A DNA stretch of 23,084 nucleotides, taken from positions 1-23,084 of IMG/VR virus record IMGVR_UViG_3300017743_000137; one strand, given 5' to 3'. This DNA comes from a virus. Of the stretch, positions 1-6,689 are shown in pieces. A program made the position numbers and the translations under genes. The notes below the pieces were generated by a model, which was not told the DNA's origin, did no database searches, and saw only the letters and a program-made list of their open reading frames with translations. Numbering within the stretch: the stretch's first letter is position 1; each line of letters starts with the position of its first letter.

Positions 1-28
1 ATATACTGTATCCATGATGCTGGGCCAT
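1..28 (-). CDS. possible 5' end of a leftward gene, cut by window edge
   Basis: An ATG at 28-26 on the minus strand opens a frame reading MAQHHGYSI before the window ends, so only nine codons are visible. It follows the gp26-like gene in the same direction with a 50-base gap, where a further tail gene would be expected. No clear Shine-Dalgarno sequence precedes it; the upstream bases are almost all A and T. The product cannot be identified from nine residues, and the frame could be accidental. Confidence 0.3.
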
Positions 29-29
29 A

Positions 30-57
30 TTAAAAATTAGTTTGAAGTAATTTTTAA
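30..57. repeat. perfect 10-bp A/T inverted repeat in the gp26 downstream gap
   Basis: Bases 30-39 and 48-57 are exact reverse complements (TTAAAAATTA / TAATTTTTAA), separated by the 8-base loop GTTTGAAG. The repeat lies between the gp26-like stop (79-81) and the possible next start (28-26). The stem has no G or C and no clear U-tract follows, so it would be a weak rho-independent terminator. It could instead be an operator, an RNA-processing site or a chance feature of AT-rich DNA. Confidence 0.5.
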
Positions 58-78
58 GGTTGTTATGACCCAACAGTA

Positions 79-768
79 TTAAAAAAAATTGTTGATACCC
101 TTCAACGTTAATGATTTATCTTTATTTTCATCTTTCCATCTTGCTTCAACTTCAACTGAAGGCATAGAAGCAATAAAATCTTTACATTGCTCAATATTCG
201 ATACACTTAACGAATCAATAAATTCGATCTGTTCTTCATTTGAGTAGGAGTAAAATTCATATGATTGATCGTCATGGAAAACTGAATTGATAGAATACTT
301 CAACGTATCGAAAAATGCTTCAACATCATTCACCGCTGTAACTTTAGAAATCTCATCTAGTGTAGGATACTTCATAATCAATGCAGTATCTTCATTAAGA
401 ATTACTTTGTTACCAACATCAGAAGATACGACATTTACGTCGTTTAAATCTACAGTAGCTTTCTTTCTCTCGCCAGATTCTGGATCAGTAATTTCCAATT
501 CGATGAAATCGCCAATAGAGTTAATTCTTAGCTGGATGAAGAGATATTCAATATCGTAGTATGGGAGCTTGCTTATGTCTAAAGCTTCATCAACAACACA
601 ATTCTGAATAACTTGTTCGATAGCAATAAAAATCTGATCCTTTTCGCCTGACTGTTTGGCCATAAGAAGAATTTTTTCTTCTTTAACTAAAAAGGGTCTT
701 AATAAAATTTCTCTGTTTAAAGACGGAATCGTTGTCTTAAAAACAGCAGTCTGAATTTTTGGTAACAT
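79..768 (-). CDS. 26: T4 gp26/gp51-like baseplate hub assembly protein
   Basis: This 229-residue protein resembles the T4 baseplate family that includes gp26 (about 208 aa) and gp51, which are needed to assemble the central hub. Visible features are an N-terminal stretch with basic and hydrophobic positions (IPSLNREILLRPFLVKEEK), a helical region rich in Ile, Glu and Gln, and a middle segment (IEYLFIQLRINSIGDFIEL) typical of the family. There is no signal peptide, membrane segment or catalytic motif. Its start is supported by AAAGGATG just upstream, which overlaps the stop codon of the gp54-like gene 10 bases before it, so the two are probably translationally coupled. gp26 and gp51 share a fold; I prefer gp26 by size, but gp51 is possible. 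Confidence 0.7.
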   Translation of the reverse strand: MLPKIQTAVFKTTIPSLNREILLRPFLVKEEKILLMAKQSGEKDQIFIAIEQVIQNCVVDEALDISKLPYYDIEYLFIQLRINSIGDFIELEITDPESGERKKATVDLNDVNVVSSDVGNKVILNEDTALIMKYPTLDEISKVTAVNDVEAFFDTLKYSINSVFHDDQSYEFYSYSNEEQIEFIDSLSVSNIEQCKDFIASMPSVEVEARWKDENKDKSLTLKGINNFF

Positions 769-778
769 TTTTCATCCT

Positions 779-1450
779 TTAATCAATCTGTGGTCCAGAA
801 CTAATACTTCCAATTGGTGGTCTTCCCGACTGCGAACCAGAGCTAGTGCCTCCGATTTTTGGTCTTTCAGTAATAATGGGTGCTCTATCAGGCATTTCGA
901 CTTTATTAACATAACCTCTTTCACCGAAAGATGATATGGTGCTAGATCCTCCACCAAAAGCACTCATAGAATAGGATCTAAATTTTATAATACAAGATAC
1001 CGTTGCAATAGCGTCTCCACTACTCCAATCAAGAGTTACGTCAGACAAAGACGATACAAATGAATCGTTAAGTGTGTAACTAGTTACGACACCACCTGAC
1101 TGATTGAAATGTTTTATATTAACTGCAGATTCGTATTGTGAAGAATATCCAACAAACCCGTCAGGATCTACAACGCTATCCATCATCTGGTTCAGCGCTG
1201 AAAGACAGCGCCCTTCGTTGTCTAATATGAAGGTCACGCCAACGCCTGAGTAAGATCTTGATACTGCCTTTTCTAATGGCCTGTACGGACCATTAGAAAA
1301 CGTATCGGTTACGATACTCGATCCGGGTAGAGAAGCACTAGTGGCTTGAAATCTAAGATCGGCAAAGCTTGCGAAAAAGACTTCAAACAAAGCGGCTTTA
1401 GCAAAGTCGTTTTTAAATCTTCCTTTAAATTGTTCTATACTAAAGCCCAT
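779..1450 (-). CDS. 54: gp54-like baseplate-tail tube initiator
   Basis: The product has 223 residues from ATG 1450-1448. This start is preceded by AGGATATAAG and lies one base after the upstream stop; a longer in-frame start at 1579 would overlap the upstream gene by 128 bases and is unlikely. The N-terminus (FSIEQFKGRF...LFEVFF) resembles the start of T4 gp54 (YSLEEFNN...MFSCVF), and FILDNEG followed by DSVVDP matches its later core. The pattern ending in LDWSSGDAIATVSCIIKF is the tail-tube fold shared by gp19, gp48 and gp54. The tube core spans about residues 1-165, followed by a tail of about 60 residues rich in Gly, Ser, Pro and Ile that is probably disordered. T4 gp54 is about 320 aa, so this is a compact version. 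A gp19 tube paralogue is possible, but the baseplate neighbours favour gp54. Confidence 0.65.
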   Translation of the reverse strand: MGFSIEQFKGRFKNDFAKAALFEVFFASFADLRFQATSASLPGSSIVTDTFSNGPYRPLEKAVSRSYSGVGVTFILDNEGRCLSALNQMMDSVVDPDGFVGYSSQYESAVNIKHFNQSGGVVTSYTLNDSFVSSLSDVTLDWSSGDAIATVSCIIKFRSYSMSAFGGGSSTISSFGERGYVNKVEMPDRAPIITERPKIGGTSSGSQSGRPPIGSISSGPQID

Positions 1451-1451
1451 C

Positions 1452-2114
1452 TTATATCCTATCGAGCGATTCTTTTTGTGCGATTCCAGTGATACCCGGA
1501 TTCGGTGATGCATTTCCAACAGCAAACATTTCAACTGGTAAGAATAGGGCAATATCCCATTCGTATGATTTAACTTCATACAATGGTGATTGAAGGTGGT
1601 TAAACAGATACTTTTTTATACACGGCCTAAACATGCTAAACCTTGATGCAACCTTCAAAATCTCATAGCTTATTCTTAACCTTGTTTTATCATCGTATGA
1701 ATTGTCACTAGACAAAGTGTAAAGTGCATCCATCAAAGCTGCTCTGGGTTCGAGCGGTAAGTAATGTAGGTTGATGCCCATTATCCCATTATTTATAGTG
1801 TTTATTGGAAAGATCATTGGCAACCTATCGTGATATGGTAGCTCTTTAATCATTTTTGGGATGTATTGAAAAAAATACATTTTTCCAATAGTTGGAAGCT
1901 TTGCGATTCTATCTTTGTTTTTAAATATTGTATCTTTAGAACTTTGTGCGGACATGCTTCCGAAACCACGATAGTATTGTCGTGCCTTCTTGGTTCGAGC
2001 AGGGATAATCTCTTGTTCTAAGCCTTCGACAAGAATTGAGTGGAATACGTCTTTTGGCTTTTTTCCTACTACCTTTTCGACAGTCTCTTTAAATGATCTT
2101 AAGGTTATTGCCAT
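1452..2114 (-). CDS. 2: probable gp2-like DNA end protector / head completion protein
   Basis: The product has 220 residues. In T4, gp2 binds the ends of packaged DNA and protects them from host RecBCD when the genome is injected. Assignment rests on recalled similarity to marine T4-like gp2 proteins: IGKMYFFQYIPK (76-87), LPYHDRLPMIFPI (92-104), GINLHYLPLEPRAALMDALY (113-132), then FRPCIKKYL (162-170) and EWDIALFLPVE (185-195). Its start codon directly follows the gp4 stop (TAAATG) with AGGA in the end of gp4, consistent with a head-completion pair; T4 also has genes 2 and 4 close together. No membrane segment is visible. I cannot run a profile search, so the name is provisional; the alternative is an unnamed conserved structural protein. 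Confidence 0.5.
   Translation of the reverse strand: MAITLRSFKETVEKVVGKKPKDVFHSILVEGLEQEIIPARTKKARQYYRGFGSMSAQSSKDTIFKNKDRIAKLPTIGKMYFFQYIPKMIKELPYHDRLPMIFPINTINNGIMGINLHYLPLEPRAALMDALYTLSSDNSYDDKTRLRISYEILKVASRFSMFRPCIKKYLFNHLQSPLYEVKSYEWDIALFLPVEMFAVGNASPNPGITGIAQKESLDRI
1790..1797 (-). promoter_or_regulatory. T4-type late promoter octamer match (minus strand)
   Basis: The minus strand reads TATAAATA exactly, the T4 late promoter -10 element recognised by gp55-loaded RNA polymerase. It lies inside the probable gene 2, about 340 bases before the gp54-like start, so it could fire an internal transcript for gp54 and gp26. In DNA this AT-rich a few exact octamers are expected by chance, so confidence is limited. 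Confidence 0.3.
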
Positions 2115-2552
2115 TTAGAGTCCTAGCTCGTTCTCTGTTAAAATCTGAAACTTCCACTTTCGATCTTTGCAAAAGCTTTCTGCAGCTTTCCACTTAGACT
2201 CGTTAATAGCGTATGTCTTAACCTTATTTACATATTGCTTAGTTATTTTTTTAACTTTATCTGGTTTTTCTGTTTGATATTTTGGTTTGATTTCTACAAC
2301 AAGAACATCAATACCGCCCTGTTTGTTTTTCTTCTTAACATAGAAGTCAGGAAAGTATCTTCTCACACGTCCATCTACAGGACTTTTGTAAGGTATAAAA
2401 AACTCTTCAGAAGACCATTCAACGACACTTGGGTTGTTATCCAAGTATCCCATGAACATCTTTTCCCAACTACTCCTATAAATAATCTTAGTTGGGTCTC
2501 CTTTATATTTACTGTAATTTTTTGGTTTAAAGTAACCCTTTTTAGCTGGCAT
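2115..2552 (-). CDS. 4: gp4 head completion protein (PD-(D/E)XK nuclease fold)
   Basis: The product has 145 residues against about 150 in T4 gp4, and matches it along nearly all its length: YFKPKN near the start, YRSSWE (25-30), WSSEEFFIPYKSP (46-58), RRYFPDF (64-70), VVEIKP (85-90), INESKWKAA, and WKFQILTE...LGL at the end. Glu30, Pro68-Asp69 and Glu87-x-Lys89 form a PD-(D/E)XK-type active-site pattern, related to the TnsA endonuclease N-terminal fold. T4 gp4 (with gp2) acts late in head completion so that tails can join filled heads. The gene opens the leftward block, diverging from gp48 across 23 bases. I see no good Shine-Dalgarno sequence before its ATG. Confidence 0.92.
   Translation of the reverse strand: MPAKKGYFKPKNYSKYKGDPTKIIYRSSWEKMFMGYLDNNPSVVEWSSEEFFIPYKSPVDGRVRRYFPDFYVKKKNKQGGIDVLVVEIKPKYQTEKPDKVKKITKQYVNKVKTYAINESKWKAAESFCKDRKWKFQILTENELGL
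2477..2484 (+). promoter_or_regulatory. T4-type late promoter octamer match before gp48
   Basis: An exact TATAAATA lies on the plus strand inside gene 4, about 92 bases upstream of the gp48 start. Transcription would begin near 2491 and give a leader of about 85 bases antisense to the 5' end of gene 4. Position at the head of the rightward block makes it the best promoter candidate for that block. The octamer is all A/T, so a chance match cannot be excluded. Confidence 0.45.
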
Positions 2553-2575
2553 GTAATTATTTAGTAGGAAGACAA

Positions 2576-3853
2576 ATGGTTAGAAGACCTGATACTTTTG
2601 GCGATACTATACGTCCGGGCGTCGGCAGATCTGTTAATGCTAAGCCGAGTGGGACTAATCTAGTAACTACTTCTAGCGGAGGATTTGTAAAAACCGGATC
2701 TGGAAGTTATGTCACTTCAAATCCTAATAAAAAATCTGGAAATAAAAGTGCTGCACAAGGTTACAGTAATAAGAGAAAAAATAAGTCTAAAAAATCTGGT
2801 AGACGTAAAGTACCTCAAATTATTGACGCCAGAAATTGTACCAATAGATCATCCTCTATAGGAATAAAGGGTGATAATATTATTACGTTAAAAGAGATGT
2901 TCTCTGTGGATTATGATAGTAAGGAAAATACCACAGAAGCATACTTACAAAGACTTAGAGAAAGAGACTCTAATAGTGGTTTTTCAACTAATCGAGTAAG
3001 TTCACCAGCGTCTTTTGAGAGAGGTGGTACTAGAAGTGACTCTTCGGGTGTACAGAGATTAGATAGTCCAATTCTTAGAGGAACTGGCTTTGGATCCTCT
3101 GGCGCAGGAGTAGGGGGAGCAGGAGGTAGCGGTGGAGGTGGTGGTTCTGTATCTTCTTCGTCTGGAACAATCGGTCTACCCACACCTGATAACCTTCAGG
3201 AAAATATGAATATTGGTTACGAGAGTAAGCATAAAGGCGCTGGTGGTGCAATTCAAGATGCCATAATGAATGCTACTGCAACAACTCTAAGAGCTTTAGG
3301 TGAAAAACAAGCTCCCGATATAGAGGGCGGTATGTCACAGATGAAGGCATTGTTTAACCAAGCTAAAGGCTTTTATGAACAGCCGGGAAATTTAAATAAC
3401 TTGATAGGCGCTGTTGGTAATATGGCGGGTGTGCAAGGATTTAATACTGCGTTCAACAATAGCATGGTTCAGCAGTTTTCTGGTGTCATGCCGAGAACAT
3501 TTAATTTTAGATGGAAGCTATATGCAGATTCAGAATCAGGGACACAATCTATATTTCAAGTTATACAACTTCTAAAAGAACACAGTCATCCAGAGCTTAT
3601 TGATCCATTTTTAAATATTATTAGATACCCATCAATATTGACACGTTTTGATATTAGATCGCCAAACGGTCTCATTATTTTTCCAATATTTGAGAGTGTT
3701 ATAACTGATATAACTGTAGACTATTCTGCTTCTGGTTCACCATTCTTTTTTAAGTCTGGTGCTCCTACTTCTGTGGCGTTGTCATTAACAATTATGGAAA
3801 TAACCAGTAGAGTCAGAGGTGATTATCAGGCTAGTAGAAGTGGATTTGCTTAA
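2576..3853 (+). CDS. 48: gp48 baseplate tail tube cap
   Basis: The product has 425 residues against 364 in T4 gp48. gp48 sits on the gp27 hub and, with gp54, nucleates the tail tube. The C-terminal half carries the family features: a helical stretch at about 220-300, PRTFNFRWKLYA (306-317), a helix ending in a YPSIL segment, and a tube-like beta region with IFPIFESVITDITVDY and the closing LTIMEITSR. Residues 1-215 are low complexity and probably disordered, with a basic patch (64-78) and a Gly/Ser-rich run (171-197) containing five consecutive Gly. T4 gp48 also has a flexible Ser-rich N-terminal half, so this is an extended form rather than a fusion. TAGGAA precedes the ATG, and the stop overlaps the gp53 start (TAATG). 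Confidence 0.82.
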   Translation: MVRRPDTFGDTIRPGVGRSVNAKPSGTNLVTTSSGGFVKTGSGSYVTSNPNKKSGNKSAAQGYSNKRKNKSKKSGRRKVPQIIDARNCTNRSSSIGIKGDNIITLKEMFSVDYDSKENTTEAYLQRLRERDSNSGFSTNRVSSPASFERGGTRSDSSGVQRLDSPILRGTGFGSSGAGVGGAGGSGGGGGSVSSSSGTIGLPTPDNLQENMNIGYESKHKGAGGAIQDAIMNATATTLRALGEKQAPDIEGGMSQMKALFNQAKGFYEQPGNLNNLIGAVGNMAGVQGFNTAFNNSMVQQFSGVMPRTFNFRWKLYADSESGTQSIFQVIQLLKEHSHPELIDPFLNIIRYPSILTRFDIRSPNGLIIFPIFESVITDITVDYSASGSPFFFKSGAPTSVALSLTIMEITSRVRGDYQASRSGFA

Positions 3854-4401
3854 TGTCAAAAGGTCTATTTAAGAATTTACCAATAATAGAATACAATGGT
3901 AAGCTTGCAAGAAATCTTATGGTATCTTCAAAAGTGGTTGATGACGCTTTTAATAATCCAAACGCTTTTTTAAAATATACTGTTGAGGATGATGAATCGC
4001 CTGAAGAAGTTGCATTTAACTTCTATGGAAGTGTATTTTTCTCTTGGCTTGTTTTGATGTCTAATAAAATTTTAGATGTATATAATGAGTGGCCTAAGTC
4101 TTATAAGCAGTTGACAAACTTTTACATTCAGAAATATGGGTCTGTACCTGCAGCTAAAGAAACGATATTACATTATAGTAATCCAAAATACGGTTTTACA
4201 ATTAATCAAGATACCTTTAGTAGATATTCTAATTCTGATTTTGTTGATGCAACGATTTCTATTGATCGAACTGGATGGGATCCTGTTACGGCATTTGAAT
4301 ATCACGAAGAAAGAAATGACAATTTGAGAAACATCGACTTGATTGATCCATCTTTCATAGATCAAGTGCAAGAAGAGGTGGAGAGATTATTTAATGGTTA
4401 A
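3853..4401 (+). CDS. 53: gp53 baseplate wedge subunit
   Basis: The product has 182 residues against 196 in T4 gp53. gp53 (LysM-like core) clamps adjacent wedges together around the hub during baseplate assembly. The family signature is clear: SPEEVAFNFYGSVFFSWLVL followed by MSNKI and NEWPKS, matching T4's PEELANAIYG...YWVLLMCN...GW. A partly charged helical C-terminus ends in QVQEEVERLF. The start overlaps the gp48 stop (TAATG), and the end overlaps the gp27 start by eight bases (ATGGTTAA), so expression is probably coupled in both directions. Order 48-53-27 differs from T4, where gene 53 lies next to gene 5 and gene 48 lies with 27-29 and 54. Confidence 0.85.
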   Translation: MSKGLFKNLPIIEYNGKLARNLMVSSKVVDDAFNNPNAFLKYTVEDDESPEEVAFNFYGSVFFSWLVLMSNKILDVYNEWPKSYKQLTNFYIQKYGSVPAAKETILHYSNPKYGFTINQDTFSRYSNSDFVDATISIDRTGWDPVTAFEYHEERNDNLRNIDLIDPSFIDQVQEEVERLFNG

Positions 4402-5650
4402 CTTTTTAGAGCCAGCCAAAGGCCAAAAAGCATTTAAGGTGGAGATTGTTAATCTTTTTGGCGGTGGAGGTGGCTTGGATATAACACAGTACGTCTCTTC
4501 TCTAAAAGCCTATTCTTCTCTAGATCATCCCTTCATGTCACTAAGTTGTGTTATATCTGATGAAGATGCAATACTTCGAAATGGGCGTATCGATGGAGAC
4601 CGGGCTTTAGCTGTAAGTATAACCGATGGTGCTGGTGAAACAATTGATGGTTCGTTTCATATTAATAGCACAAAGACGGCTATGGTTAATGGCCGAAAGG
4701 CTCTGGGGGTAGAGCTTATTTGTATGAGCCAAGAGCACATATACAATAGCTCACAGAAAGTTCAAGAATGGAAATTTAAAAACAACCCGGAAACCTGTAC
4801 AAACATTATAAAATATGTATTTGACAAATACATCAAAGGTGATTTGCAGATAAATGCATCTTCATCACCAGCCGTAAACATTGATATTCCACGTCAAACA
4901 CCCATGCAAGCAATCTCTTTTTTGCTTGAGAGGGCAGGTGGGACAGGAAATAATATGTTTGTATTATACGAAAGGTTTAAATCAGGAAAACCTAAATTTT
5001 TTCTTGATGAGGTAAGTGAATTGGCAAAGGCAGGTCCAAAATATAGATATGTGATGACAGAATATAATATGACTGGTGCTGCTCATATAATTGATACACA
5101 GTACGTCAGTGGATCTAAAATTGCTAAAATATTAGTGTTTGGCCAAGAGTCAGGGTTTGATGCTCACTCTATGCTGCAGCAAGGCTATGCATCTAAAGAA
5201 TATGTTGACATAGGGTTTGTTAATAAAATTTGCACGTTTACGAAAGACAAGTCACAACCTGTTTCTATGGAATCACGGCAAATGCCATTACTTTCAGAAA
5301 TTGCAAAACTAATGGCATCTCCAAGAGAGACACGAACTATATATGAACCGAGAAATGATGATGAGACTTATTTTGAAAAACCCAAATTAGAAGACGCATA
5401 TTTAAAACCTAAGACATCTGCAGCAGGATTTTTAAATAAAAGGGTTTCTATTAGCACGTATGGATGTGTGGATATTGGTCCGGGCGATGTTGTTGAAATG
5501 GTGTATCCAATAAACACCAAAGATCCTGACAGACCTTTGGATCCTGAACTTACTGGAAAATACTTAGTTCTCGCAATACGTCATAGTGTGACAACTAACG
5601 GAGAGGTATACTCTCAGCTTGAGTTGGGTCTTGATGGTCAGAGAGGTTAA
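4394..5650 (+). CDS. 27: gp27 baseplate central hub protein
   Basis: The product has 418 residues against 391 in T4 gp27. gp27 forms a trimeric ring with two tube-like domains per chain that adapts the sixfold tail to the threefold spike. The N-terminus (LDITQYVSSLKAYSSLDHPF) and the segment LRNGRIDGDRALAVSITDG fit the first beta domain of the gp27 / late-control-D hub family. The region PRQTPMQAISFLLERAGG is the usual hub helix, and the C-terminal part VSISTYGCVDIGPGDVVEMV with GKYLVLAIRHSV is the second beta domain, which ends such proteins. GGAGAG lies before the ATG. It sits immediately upstream of the gp5 OB-fold gene, its expected binding partner. Confidence 0.82.
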   Translation: MVNFLEPAKGQKAFKVEIVNLFGGGGGLDITQYVSSLKAYSSLDHPFMSLSCVISDEDAILRNGRIDGDRALAVSITDGAGETIDGSFHINSTKTAMVNGRKALGVELICMSQEHIYNSSQKVQEWKFKNNPETCTNIIKYVFDKYIKGDLQINASSSPAVNIDIPRQTPMQAISFLLERAGGTGNNMFVLYERFKSGKPKFFLDEVSELAKAGPKYRYVMTEYNMTGAAHIIDTQYVSGSKIAKILVFGQESGFDAHSMLQQGYASKEYVDIGFVNKICTFTKDKSQPVSMESRQMPLLSEIAKLMASPRETRTIYEPRNDDETYFEKPKLEDAYLKPKTSAAGFLNKRVSISTYGCVDIGPGDVVEMVYPINTKDPDRPLDPELTGKYLVLAIRHSVTTNGEVYSQLELGLDGQRG

Positions 5651-5662
5651 ATGTAAACCTAT

Positions 5663-5670
5663 GAGGGAAG
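5663..5670 (+). promoter_or_regulatory. ribosome binding site embedded in a micro-ORF
   Basis: GAGGGAAG lies nine bases before the OB-fold gene start. It is inside ATGAGGGAAGTAAAATAA (5661-5678), a five-codon frame (MREVK) that stops one base before the real ATG at 5680. The same ATGAGGGAA block occurs before the gene at 7359. Confidence 0.6.
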
Positions 5671-5679
5671 TAAAATAAT

Positions 5680-6147
5680 ATGAGTAATAATACTGATCTT
5701 GCAGGTTATCAGTCAGATTTTTATGGCAATAATTTTACTTGGTTTTTTGCATACGTTGATGAAGTGTATACGGCAGAAGAATCTAGAGATGCTGATACAC
5801 TATTGCGTGTCGCAATTCGTATTTTAGGATTACACGACGAATTAGCACCTTTAGCAGACTTGCCTTTAGCTACCGTACTCATGCCAAATACAGGGGCTGA
5901 TGTTCATGATATCGGAGAAACGATGGGTCTTGAAGTAGGTTCATTTGTAGTAGGATTTTGGATGGATCGTCACAGACAACATCCCTGCATTTTAGGTTCT
6001 CTTCCGGGAATTACACCAAGTCCTGTTGATTCAGTTTCTGATATTCAAAGTATAATTAAGTTTAATCGTTCTGGTCCGGGTCAGGGCGAATCGACTTCTG
6101 TTGAAACAACAGAAAATCCTCTCACTACTGAAGGACAAGTAGTATGA
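5680..6147 (+). CDS. 5: gp5 N-terminal OB-fold spike/hub protein (no lysozyme domain)
   Basis: The product has 155 residues and corresponds to the first domain of T4 gp5, which binds the gp27 ring. Features: NFTWFFAYVDEV (about 18-29), then VAIRILGLHDELAPLADLPLATVLMP, GLEVGSFVVGFWMD, and HPCILGSLPG, which parallels the T4 pattern GRVRVRVHGLH...LPWMSV...GTRVYGHFLD...GIVLGTYGG. Residues 116-155 are a polar linker. T4 gp5 is 575 aa with lysozyme and beta-helix domains in the same chain; here the chain stops after the OB fold and the rest is replaced by two separate genes. Its TGA overlaps the next ATG (ATGA). GAGGGAAG upstream fixes the start. Confidence 0.78.
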   Translation: MSNNTDLAGYQSDFYGNNFTWFFAYVDEVYTAEESRDADTLLRVAIRILGLHDELAPLADLPLATVLMPNTGADVHDIGETMGLEVGSFVVGFWMDRHRQHPCILGSLPGITPSPVDSVSDIQSIIKFNRSGPGQGESTSVETTENPLTTEGQVV

Positions 6148-6689
6148 TTGCACCTTCCTTTAACTTTGATCTTGGAATAAAAAATTACCAAAAAAACAGA
6201 CTTATTGTTGATAGAGTACATATTAAGAATGAAATTATGTACAATATAGAAAAAACTAAAAAAACTGTTTTTTCCATTAGTGCATTTTCTTACGTAAACA
6301 AAGACAACAGAAGTTTTTTAGAATCATTAAGGGATCTTGATGCATCTAATTTATTAAACACCTTTCACTTTTATATTAATACTTCTGGTAATGTTTTTAC
6401 TAATTTAGAAATGAGTTCTGAATCATTTTTTTATCCTAATAGTACGAATGAATTTAACATTGTTATTTGCTTTTCTGGAAAGAGGTCAAATTTAGGTAAT
6501 TTTAAACAGCCTTTAACACTGTACAATAACAATCAAATAAAAACTTTTTCTGAATTTATAAAGGTATTTTACAATAATGCCTTTGATGTTAAGTTTAATA
6601 ATTTGGACGTAGATAATAATTTTGATAAGATAACAAATCTTGGATTTGATTTAGAAAATTATGCGAAAGAGGAATTAGCAAGTGTCTGA
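6144..6689 (+). CDS. degenerate amidase-fold (T7-lysozyme-like) protein of the split spike
   Basis: This 181-residue protein is not one I recognise by name. By eye it follows the N-acetylmuramoyl-L-alanine amidase (Amidase_2/PGRP) fold of T7 lysozyme: TVFSISAF (41-48) at the first-strand position of IFVHCSA; NTFHFYINTSGNVFTNLE (72-89) at VGYHFIIKRDGTVEAGR; NEFNIVICFSGK (102-113) at NSIGVCLVGG; a helix at 122-144 at FTPAQMQSLRSLL; and FDVKFNNLD (147-155) at KVVGHRDLD. In this alignment zinc ligands His17 and His122 become Ile45 and Phe151, no Cys matches Cys130, and catalytic Tyr46 becomes Phe74. An active amidase is therefore unlikely. Its position between OB and beta-helix genes matches the lysozyme position in T4 gp5, so a structural or wall-binding spike part is inferred. 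GAAGGA precedes the ATG. Confidence 0.5.
   Translation: MIAPSFNFDLGIKNYQKNRLIVDRVHIKNEIMYNIEKTKKTVFSISAFSYVNKDNRSFLESLRDLDASNLLNTFHFYINTSGNVFTNLEMSSESFFYPNSTNEFNIVICFSGKRSNLGNFKQPLTLYNNNQIKTFSEFIKVFYNNAFDVKFNNLDVDNNFDKITNLGFDLENYAKEELASV

Noticed and set aside
779-1579. Longer gp54-like reading frame starting at 1579
   Set aside because: The extra 43 residues lie inside the preceding gene in another frame; the ATG at 1450 has a good AGGA site and the protein then begins with the family's usual N-terminus.
2911-3183. Minus-strand frame with a poly-proline stretch
   Set aside because: It is the reverse complement of the Gly-rich codons of gp48, which explains the proline run.
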